Shown here one piece after another: positions 56,801-64,000 of a DNA stretch of 64,000 nt. The stretch is taken from contig JAVXUO010002544.1 in the NCBI GenBank assembly GCA_033065855.1, positions 124,001 to 188,000 on the forward strand, written 5' to 3'. The stretch is from Escallonia rubra. Its lineage: Eukaryota; Streptophyta; Magnoliopsida; Escalloniales; Escalloniaceae. The notes under the pieces are model-generated. The model was not told the origin of the DNA. It saw nothing but the letters and a program-made list of their open reading frames with translations, and did not search any database. The first letter of the stretch is position 1. Every line of letters starts with the position of its first letter. The position numbers and the translations under genes were made by a program.

Positions 56801-57639
56801 TAGCTTAGAATTATTTTTTAGAAGCTTAGATTGGAGAATCGCAATAGCGCACACTCGGATTTGACGTACGGTCATAGCAAGGAAGATTAGTTGGTGTCAA
56901 GATCTTCTTCAAATTCTAATAAGAACACGAAGGTCTTCTTCAAATTCTAACATGTCTTGTGTACCGCTATGTACTCTATGTGTGTTAAGACATGGTTTCT
57001 TTCTTTTCGCTGTAAAATTTTTATTACTTATGAGATCCATTTATCCCTACATGGCTGAACACTTAGGGTTTGAAGCTTTGTAATTCTGCTATCCTGCACC
57101 CTAACAGTTGGTTCAAGGGGGTCACTAATGTATTGGATGATGCAGTACATATGTACACTTAAGGAACGAAATAGGAACAAGTTATTTTTTTGGGAACATT
57201 CACTACAAGAAAAGAGGGAATTAGCGATGGACTTTTAGCGACGGATGAAATTCCGTCGCTAAAAGTCTTTTCAGCGACGGAAAAAACCGTCGATGAAAAT
57301 CCGTCGGTAAACATATTTAACGACGGAATAATTCCGTCGGTAAAAATACCCGTCGGTGAAAGTAGGTTTTTGCCGACGGACTTTTACCGACGGGTGTGTT
57401 CCGTCGGTAAAGGCCTTAAAAAAATTAGATCCCTTCTGCTTTTCTTTCTCCCGTTGCTCTCTCTCTCTCTCTCTCTCACCGGCGATATTTCCTCCGTCGC
57501 CATCCCCGGCAACCTAGCCCCCAACGGAATATAGCCTGCCACCGCCACCGACGCCGCCACTGCCGCCCATCTTCAAAACCGAAGGACCGCCGCCACCACT
57601 GCCGCGCCGCCCATCTTAAAAAACTAGAGGTATGGTACA

Positions 57640-58430
57640 TCTAACCTTAACGTAATTTCATTCTCTCTTGCAGTGGTCTTATTTTGGTTTCATTGTCAAA
57701 GAATTGATGTGTTTATGTATTGGGAAGTTAATCATGTTAAATATCCCTCTTGTGATTAGAAGTTAATCATGTTAACGTAATTTCATTCTCTCTTGTGATT
57801 AGAAGTTAATCATGTTAAATATCCCTGAAAAGAATTGATGTGTTTTCACCATTTGTGGTTTATGTATTGGGAAAATTTGGGTAGAATGATGGAAATGAGC
57901 CTATCTCATATAATCAAACCAACTGACTTCGTATATATTAGTTATAGTGTGAAATTATGTTAGCTTGTGACTTGTGAGTAGTATTCGAGTATGCAAATTA
58001 ATAGTAACATTATTGTGACCATTACATTAGAAATAAATTGTGTGGTTTTGTTGTACTTGGTTCAACAGGTCTCTCGATCAAAAAAGCTTTTATGATAAGT
58101 GAGAAAGCTAGAAAGTATATTGATATAAAAAAAAATTGCTTGCGGATTCAAGCTAGAAAGTATATTCATTTCAATTGGTCCCGCCCGAACCTGCTACGGG
58201 CCTAATGGGCTCGAGGGTCACCGGCCCAGGCACATTTGACAATCTCTTACGGGCACTGAGTGCCAGGTCGTAATTGGTAAAATCAATACAAATTACAGCG
58301 AAAACTAAATTATGTACAACTCTAGATATGAAGTTCATTTCTAATTTCACTACAATCCTACATGATATAGCACTTATCGTACAACCCGAACATCAACAAA
58401 GACGGTCCTGAAAGTTCATAGTATTTCTCT
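57640..58430. other. CACTA interior without recognised coding sequence
   Basis: Contains a duplicated ~45-bp block (AGAAGTTAATCATGTTAA, near 57722-57810) and otherwise nothing recognised. Confidence 0.5.
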
Positions 58431-58870
58431 TGAAACCCTAAATTGAATGTCTTAATCGAATCAAACCCTAAAGTAAACTATAGAACCCCTAATTGAATGC
58501 CCTAATCCAACCGAACCCTAAATTGAACTTATTGAACCCCCTAATTGAATATTCCAATTCAACCGACCACTAAATTGAAGTAATTGAATAATAATTGAAC
58601 CCTAATTAAACCCTAAATTGAACGCCCTAATCGAATCGAACCCTAAATTGAACTAATTGAACCCCCTAATTGAACCATAAATTTAATGCCCTAATTCAAC
58701 CGAACCCTAAATTGAACTAATAGAACCCTAAATTGAAGTAATTGAACCATAATTAAATCCTAAATTGAATGCCCTAATCGAATCGAATCCTAAATTAAAC
58801 TAATTTATCCCCTAATTGAACCCTAAATTGAATGTCCTGATACAATCGAACCCTAAATTGAAATAATTCA
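58430..58870. repeat. CCCTAAATTGAA-type tandem array
   Basis: Degenerate units of about 60 bp built from GAACCCTAAATTGAA, CCCTAATCGAATCGAA and CCCCTAATTGAA. It contains CCCTAAA but not in telomeric tandem order. Confidence 0.8.
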
Positions 58871-59089
58871 AGCGCATCGGATATGTGTATTTTGAACAAT
58901 TTTTTTTCCATTTGAACATTGATAATTTGTTTGATAATTTTAGGTTGTTAATTGTGCATTTGAGAATTGTGATTATTGATCGATGATTTTAGGTTGTTAA
59001 TTGATGATTTTAGGTTATTAGCTGTGCATTTGAAGTAATTGCGATTATTAATTGATGATTTTAGGTTGTTAATTGATGATTTTAGATTG

Positions 59090-59565
59090 TTAATTGTGCA
59101 TTGAGCATTTGCGATATTGAGATTATTGATGGATGATGGGACCCAATTGGATTGAATGTGTGATTTTTGTTAATTTTTATTGCATTGAGCATTTGAGAAT
59201 TGAGAATTGAGAATTGAGATTGTTGACGGAGGATGGGACCCAATTGGATTGAGATACCTATTAATTAGAGTATACACAGACCAAATTAACGTATGCCGAT
59301 GTGTCTGGAGGTGCGTGTCCGGTGGGCATCAGACACGTGTTTGGTGGGCGTCGGACACGTGTCCGGTGGGTGTCAGACACGTGTCGGTATGTGTCGGACA
59401 CGTGTCCGGAGGTGTCAGACACGTATCGGACACCATATCGACACCCTATATGAGGTGTCGGAATTGAGATTGTTGAATGTGCATTAAATTTAGGTTAGTT
59501 AGGTTAATGCGACATTTTTAGCATGCACTCCCTAGAATCTCATCGTGGCTCCAGCACTGGCTATA
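59090..59565. mobile_element. Right-end fragment related to the 1.3-kb transposon
   Basis: Shares GATGGGACCCAATTGGATTG (twice, 59137 and 59232), GTTAGGTTAATGC and the terminal pattern TTAGCA...CTCCCTAGAATCTCATCGTGGCTCC...CTGG with 21015-21314. No left terminus is found, so it is a truncated relative. It is interrupted by the GACACGTGTC array. Confidence 0.6.
59300..59445. repeat. GACACGTGTC array
   Basis: Five to six units of 20-27 bp built on GACACGTGTCCGG / GGTGTCAGACACGTGTC. Each contains a CACGTG palindrome. Such TGTCGGACACG repeats are common in plant non-autonomous elements. Confidence 0.85.
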
Positions 59566-59569
59566 ATTA

Positions 59570-60530
59570 GCCCTAATTAGTTTTGATTAACAATATTTTA
59601 GTAAATCAATTAAGCCTAATTAGCTCTAACGAGCCTAATTAGTTTTAATTAACCCTAAGAACCTAATGAAAATCAAATTAGCTGTAATTATCCCAAATTA
59701 GTCCAAATGAACCCAATTATGCACATATTGATTATAGTTAGCCTAATTAGTCGTAATTTGCACTAACATAACCCAATTAAGCATAATTAGCGCTAGTGAG
59801 GACTAATCAACACTACTCGGCACCATTAAAACCCTAATTAGTCCTAATCAACCATAATTAGCTATAATTATCCGAAACTAGCCATCATTAACATTAATTA
59901 GCCCTAACATAACCTAATTAAGCCTAATTAGCCCTAATTAGGACTAACCAACACTACTCGGCACCATTAAAACCCTAATTAGGACTAAATAACCCTAATT
60001 AGCTATAATTATCCGAAACTAGCCCTCATTAACATTAATTAGCCCTAACATAACCCAATTAGCCCTAATTAGTCCTAATTAGGACTAATAAGCACTACTC
60101 GGCACAATTAAACCCTAATTAGGACTAAATAACCCTAATTAGTCCTAATCAACGCTAATTAGCTATAATTATCCTAAATTAGCCTTCATTAACATTAATT
60201 AGCCCTAACATAACCCAATTAAGCCTAATCAGCCCTAATTAGGACTAATAAGCACTACTCGGCACAATTAAACCCTAATTAGGACTAAATAACCCTAATT
60301 AGTCCTAATCAACCCTAATTAGCTATAATTATCCAAAACTAGCCCTCAATAACATTAATTAGCCCTAACATAACCCAATTAAGCCTAATTAGCCCTAATT
60401 AGGACTAATCAACATTACTCGGCACAATTAAACCCTAATTAGGACTAAGTAACCCTAATTAGTCATAATCAACCCTAATCAGCTATAATTAATACTCGTA
60501 ATTAATCCTAATAACCCAGTTAGCCCTAAT
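59570..60530. repeat. CCCTAATTAG minisatellite with 140-160-bp higher-order unit
   Basis: A marker CTCGGCAC recurs at about 59817, 59957, 60098, 60258 and 60418, spaced 140, 141, 160 and 160 bp. Units are built from CCCTAATTAG, AACCCTAATTAGGACTAA and AGCTATAATTATCC. Five higher-order copies. Confidence 0.9.
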
Positions 60531-60571
60531 TAACCATTGTACATCCCATAATTACTCCATGTTGCCCAGAG

Positions 60572-61000
60572 ATGGTTCAATTACTCGTTGTTTACAAACC
60601 CTGTCTTCTTTATATTAGTTGTTGTTTTGAGAAGTCCATTGGCAACGAGATGGTTCAACTCGTTGTCAATCCCAAATCTCATTGGTATACAACTATCAAG
60701 TCCAAGAAATTGCCCGTGACATATGACAGTGAGCTAGACTCCTTTCAAGCTTACCAACCACGTGTCTTGTTCCCTGTTGAGGTCAACAACGAGAAGGACG
60801 ATCTTCCTCTTCCAACAACACTTATTGTGGGAGAAGAAGTCGTAAATGATGACGCGGAAGACGTGGAAAGTGTTGGAGATGATGTGACCGAGTCTACTGA
60901 TGAAGAGGATGAATTAGAAGATGAAGAGGACGACGAGTCCCACGAAGAAGAGAGCGACGAGGAAAGTGATGAAGATGATTCGCAAACTGAAAATGATTGA
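60572..61000 (+). CDS. Acidic-tailed ORF, possible C-terminus of a CACTA TNP2-type transposase
   Basis: 142 aa. The middle (NPKSHWYTTIKSKKLPVTYD, ELDSFQAYQPRVL) recalls the segment found near the C-terminus of some TNP2-type proteins (DUF4216 neighbourhood). The last 60 residues are almost all Asp/Glu/Ser (DEEDELEDEEDDE). It sits near the right end of the CACTA in the element's orientation, where TNP2 would end. No catalytic domain precedes it; satellite DNA occupies that space. If this reading is right it is a truncated remnant. An unrelated acidic protein cannot be excluded. Confidence 0.4.
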   Translation: MVQLLVVYKPCLLYISCCFEKSIGNEMVQLVVNPKSHWYTTIKSKKLPVTYDSELDSFQAYQPRVLFPVEVNNEKDDLPLPTTLIVGEEVVNDDAEDVESVGDDVTESTDEEDELEDEEDDESHEEESDEESDEDDSQTEND

Positions 61001-61151
61001 CTTGTAATGTTGTAACATCACGGGAAAAATGTAGTAGGACTTTTAGAACTTGGTGTTTACTGATGTATATATATATAGCTATTGTGCCAATGATGATTTT
61101 TGCCAAATTATTATTTTTAACGTGTTAATGTCTTTGTAATTTATCTATATG

Positions 61152-61289
61152 AAGTCAGATATGGATAGGATACGGGCTATTCGTGGCCGGGCTGGACGCC
61201 GAGCTGCTTCTTCCCTGGTGGGTCCCACCTCGTCATTGCCTACTGATGACGAGGCACGGAGTGATCGCGGACAGCAGATGGGCCCCTGA
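61152..61289 (+). CDS. Short ORF, possible truncated start of a CACTA second gene
   Basis: 45 codons beginning MKSDMDRIRAIRGRAGRR and ending QQMGP, in a locally GC-rich block, followed by proline-rich sequence in other frames (61320-61430). Arg-rich starts of this kind occur in CACTA Ptta/TNPA-type proteins. Nothing further is preserved. Confidence 0.3.
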   Translation, partial: KSDMDRIRAIRGRAGRRAASSLVGPTSSLPTDDEARSDRGQQMGP

Positions 61290-61978
61290 TGAGCAGGATC
61301 CATATCCGGGACTTGGCGACCCCTGATGGGCCCCTTCCCGTGCCCGTTCCTAGCTTTCCCCCCTCCCCCCACCCCCCGTGCCCGGCTTGTACTCTTCTCC
61401 CCTCCCCTAGCCGGCTGTATTCGGTTCCCGGCTTATACATATGAGTCTTTTTTATATTGAAATATTTTTTATAATTGATTATATATATTTCTTTCTGTAT
61501 TGATTATTGCGCGTTATTGTTGAGAAATGAAAATTGTATTACAGGTCTAGGTAATTGAAAAATAAATAAAAAATTCAAAAAAAATTTGATTTTTGGCGAC
61601 GGATTAAATCCGTCGCTAAATAAGCTTTTTAGCGACGAATACTCCATCGCTAAAAATTTATTCCGTCGCTAATTTTATAAAAAAGAAAATAAATTAAAAT
61701 ACTAAAAGTATAATTAGCGACGGAATATCCGTCGTTAATTAAAAATAAATCCGTCGCAAAAAATTACATATTTAGCGATGGAGTTCAAAATTTCGTCGCT
61801 AAACTATTACTGACGGGCTTTTATACGAGGGACTTTTAGCGACGGTGAATCCGTCGCTAATTTTTTTAGCGACGGAATAAAGAATGATTACTTTAAAGTT
61901 TAGGATTGCGATGCTTATTTTCTACATTTTACGCTTAAATAACTAAATTAGGTAGTAAAATTGTGAAATCTATTTTTT

Positions 61979-62260
61979 TAGGTTATGCATTGTATAGTAA
62001 AACATCTACATTTGTCAATCTAAAGAATAATCACATTGTTGAGTCCTTCCATGCTATTTACTTCGAACACTGGAGTAATAAAGATGCTGATAAGTTAGAA
62101 CTTGAGAGAGAATTATCGAGTTAGAACTTGATTCTAGTACCTCTAATCATAATTCTACTGTGCCATATATTCCCGCTCATGTTAATGATGATGATGATTC
62201 TATGCAACATGCTACTTCTGAACATGTTTCTGTTTCTAGTATTCTGCGTAGTACTTTTAG
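61979..62260 (+). pseudogene. Copia pol fragment
   Basis: Fossil fragment of a Copia element: LGYALYSKTSTFV and NNHIVESFHAIYFEHW match the stretch at the end of Copia integrase (GY...SKAYR..NN.IIES.DA.FFE), followed by a Ser/Asp-rich linker. No LTRs or other domains are seen nearby. Different from the 17.5-kb element. Confidence 0.6.
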
Positions 62261-62410
62261 GCTGCGTTTGGCGACAAGGATAAGGATAAGGATAAGGACA
62301 GGATAAGGCCGGACAAGCTATACCATCGGATAAGACCGGATAAGCAAGAAATCCTATCCAGCGTTTGGACCAAGTCCGTATTATAAGTCAGCTTTGCAAT
62401 TTACAAAGTA

Positions 62411-62441
<31 letters not shown>
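62258..62441. repeat. GGATAA hexamer repeats and (AT)n tract
   Basis: GGCTGCGTTTGGCGAC, a motif often found at ends of plant MITEs, then about four GGATAA units, and a TA tract at 62410-62441. The MITE's other end is not found. Confidence 0.6.
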
Positions 62442-62490
62442 ATTGGGAGCTGATCCGTAGAGAGCGTGGGCAAAATAGAAGAAGTTGCAA

Positions 62491-62537
62491 GCGCGATCTG
62501 ACCGTCCATCCCGAAAGATGGACGGCCCAGATCGCGC
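62491..62537. repeat. Long hairpin
   Basis: GCGCGATCTG (62491-62500) pairs perfectly with CAGATCGCGC (62528-62537), and GTCCATC (62504-62510) with GATGGAC (62517-62523), around the loop CCGAAA. About 19 bp of stem with one small internal mismatch. Confidence 0.9.
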
Positions 62538-62558
62538 CTTTTTCGAAAGCTGTTAGTC

Positions 62559-62918
62559 GTCCGCCATACAGTATGGCGGACGGGTTTTTTTTACCTTATT
62601 GCCCCTCCGCGCCTGTCTGCTACACTGTATGGCGGATGACATTAAAGTCCTGATGAGAGACAGCAAAAAGACGTCCGCGATATTGTGTAGCGGATGTCCC
62701 CTAGGCTGACACCTGTCCTTTTTGCCCCTCCACACCGTACGCCATACTGTATCCCGGACGAAATTGATTTCCTGACACGAGACAGCAAAAAAGGTATCCG
62801 CTATACAGTGTATCGGACCTTGCCTAGGCTGACACCTGTCAGGACCTGACTTTCAGGGACTTTATTTCTGCACGTGTCAGAGTGTCGGGAATAATTTCCG
62901 CTATACAGTATCGCGGAC
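62559..62918. repeat. Array of six 23-bp palindromes upstream of the FAR1-type gene
   Basis: Six 23-bp imperfect palindromes at 62559-62581, 62615-62637, 62673-62695, 62737-62759, 62796-62818 and 62896-62918. The first is perfect except its central base: GTCCGCCATAC, A, GTATGGCGGAC. The others vary around TCCGC(T/C)ATACAGTAT-GCGGA. Spacers also repeat (GACAGCAAAAA; TAGGCTGACACCTGTC), so palindromes 1/3/5 and 2/4 fall in a ~115-123-bp higher-order unit. They lie 130-490 bp upstream of the inferred first splice donor. Function is unknown; dyad sites of this length suit dimeric DNA-binding proteins or cruciform formation. Confidence 0.85.
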
Positions 62919-63047
62919 AGGCTTTTCCCGTATACCCCAAAGTTCCCTGATTCTCAATTTTCTTCTCCTTCGGATTCACTTGCTTCCATTTTCGGCTCCC
63001 CTCAAGCTTCGAGTAAAACTTGTTTCAATCTTCTTCAGTCAAGCAAG

Positions 63048-63473
63048 GTAAGTTTCTGATCTCAAATATATTCTGGGTGGATTGACTGATAAAGTATATA
63101 TTTTTTTTTGGGCAAAAAAATATAGATTTTTGATGATGTTCTAGAAATTAATTTGTTAACTTTAAAGAAGTTTATTGTAGTTAATTTTGATTTTTTTTAG
63201 GGGCGCTAACTTCGGCACATCTATCCTATTGCCTTTCGAATTTTTTAAGATACGTTTGTTGTATTTTGGCATGATGAATTTGTCTAACGCTCTTCATAAT
63301 TTTAATTTGTTATGTTCAATAAATCTATAATTAGCAAAATGGGAGACTTTTGAGATTATGTATATGGTATATTTGTCATCCTAAATTGGTCTATTCGTGA
63401 AGATATTTTTTAGGTAATATTTTCAGTTGAAAATGTCATTTGATTGTTAAGCGTAGTCTATATTTCTACATAG
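63048..63473 (+). other. Probable 5' UTR intron of the FAR1-type gene
   Basis: Strong donor AAG|GTAAGT and acceptor TCTACATAG lie 13 bases before the ATG. The stretch before it (62950-63047) is CT-rich and leader-like. Confidence 0.6.
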
Positions 63474-63486
63474 GTCTTGTTTCACA

Positions 63487-64000
63487 ATGTCTGATTTCGT
63501 GTTGAGCTCCAACACCCCCGTAGATGCTAGTGATCCGTATCTAGGACGAACCTTTCAAACATTGGAGGAAGCTGGAGAATGTTTCCGAGCGTATTCATTG
63601 AGGGTTGGATTTGACATTAGAATAAAGACTTCAAGAACGAGCAACGTAACGAGAAAGATATGCTCTCGCTTATACGAGTGCCATAGGGGCAGAAACCCAG
63701 TGCAAAATGAGACACGCGTAGGCAACGATGACAGTGATGACGAAATAGGATATTCGCGCAGAAGACGGGACTTCTTTGCGCGAACGAATTGCTAGGTCAA
63801 GATGTTCGTAAGCTATAAACCCAAGCAAGATCATTGGCTTATTACCAGTCTGGAACTGGCACACAATCACCCGCTAGTAACCCCTTCTAAGGTGAGTCAG
63901 ATGCATCAACACAAGAAGATGGGTAAGGTCCTGAGGAGCCTCATTCACACAATGAGCGATGCACGGCTAGGACCTACAGACATGATTAATGTTCTTGTTG
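63487..64000 (+). pseudogene. FAR1/FHY3-type gene, 5' part with one in-frame stop, cut by the window end
   Basis: MSDFVLSSNTPVDASDPYLG leads into a FAR1 DNA-binding domain: GRTFQTLEEAGECFRAYSLR, VGFDIRIKTSRTS, RLYECHRG, then past the stop VKMFVSYKPKQDHWLITSLE and LAHNHPLVTP, the WRKY-GCM1-type zinc finger (Cys...Cys...His-x-His). A TAG at 63793-63795 interrupts the frame after ARTNC; family members have a charged residue here and the frame stays open on both sides, so it looks like a single recent nonsense change (or sequencing error). The transposase and SWIM domains would lie beyond 64000. FAR1 proteins derive from MULE transposases; this may be a MULE gene or a host FRS gene. Confidence 0.8.

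Larger units (their letters stand above)
49526..57106. mobile_element. LTR-like segment interrupted by a CACTA element
   Basis: Left edge TGTTGGGATTGAGCCCTAGC, right edge TCCTGCACCCTAACA. Without the CACTA it would be about 1.5 kb, LTR-sized. A purine stretch (AAGAGGGGC) precedes the left edge and TTGGTTCAAGGGG follows the right edge; these resemble a PPT and a poor PBS, which is contradictory for a single LTR, and no 5-bp target repeat is seen. It is a tentative fossil, either a rearranged LTR or chance. Confidence 0.3.
57201..61880 (+). mobile_element. Second CACTA element, right terminus not found
   Basis: Left end CACTACAAGAAAAGAGGG, then a dense run of TTAGCGACGG / CCGTCGCTAA motifs (57220-57415). 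The same motifs recur at 61590-61880, but no TTTCTTGTAGTG end follows before Copia-like DNA at 61979, so the right TIR is probably deleted. The subterminal motif is the same as in the 50189-56237 element, placing both in one family. The interior holds a GC-rich leader (57480-57630), satellite-like arrays, a fragment related to the 1.3-kb transposon, and two ORFs near the right end. Confidence 0.78.

Noticed and set aside
49526-57106. Clean solo LTR split by the CACTA
   Set aside because: The edges look LTR-like but there is no 5-bp target repeat, and PPT-like and PBS-like flanks contradict each other; kept only at low confidence.
58430-60530. CCCTAA-containing arrays as interstitial telomere DNA
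   Set aside because: CCCTAAA occurs but never in tandem; units are 60 and 140-160 bp with other conserved parts.
62559-62918. CRISPR-like array
   Set aside because: The repeats are palindromic and degenerate, the spacers themselves repeat, and the genome is a plant.

Overview
The window looks like nuclear DNA of a flowering plant, probably a dicot. It is AT-rich, has GT-AG introns and carries plant gene families (NAC, methyl-CpG-binding MBD, FAR1-type) in a dense nest of plant transposons (hAT, MULE, CACTA, Helitron, Stowaway, RTE LINE, Copia and Gypsy-like LTR elements). No bacterial, organellar or CRISPR features are seen. The species cannot be named from sequence alone.

Layout. 1-2.8 kb: first exon of a NAC transcription factor (minus strand) with four G-boxes upstream; its other exons are not visible. 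3.1-3.5 kb: Stowaway MITE. 3.6-10.15 kb: broken hAT copies in opposite orientations, one split by a 1.02-kb MULE with ~120-bp terminal inverted repeats. 10.8-17.3 kb: LTR element (minus) with a gag remnant and no recognised pol, plus an antisense plant-mobile-domain gene. 17.55-31.94 kb: Copia element of probable SIRE/Maximus type (minus), holding a 1.3-kb DNA transposon in its interior and a 5.1-kb MULE in its 5' LTR. The MULE carries a nearly intact mudrA-type transposase and a convergent GRF zinc-finger/membrane ORF.

34.8-48.2 kb: the best-supported host gene, an MBD5/6-type methyl-CpG-binding protein of 237 aa on the minus strand. It has three exons that join in phase, and a first intron of about 12.5 kb that holds MITEs, an RTE LINE remnant, a Helitron-type terminus and microsatellites. 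49.5-57.1 kb: an LTR-like stretch split by a 6.05-kb CACTA element, which contains a 1.9-kb Helitron, a spliced En/Spm-type transposase remnant and a possible captured pectate lyase first exon. 57.2-61.9 kb: a second CACTA of the same subterminal-repeat family, without a visible right terminus, swollen by satellite-like arrays. 62.4-64.0 kb: a long hairpin and six 23-bp palindromes, then a FAR1-type ORF that has one in-frame stop and runs off the window.

The genes do not form a shared pathway. The story is of nested insertions around a few host genes. Target duplications and sister-LTR comparison order several events: the Copia came first, then its internal DNA transposon and the MULE in its LTR. 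The items most worth a second look are the palindrome array before the FAR1-type gene, the two-gene MULE with a preserved empty site, the LTR element carrying an antisense plant-mobile-domain gene, and the MBD gene with its giant intron.
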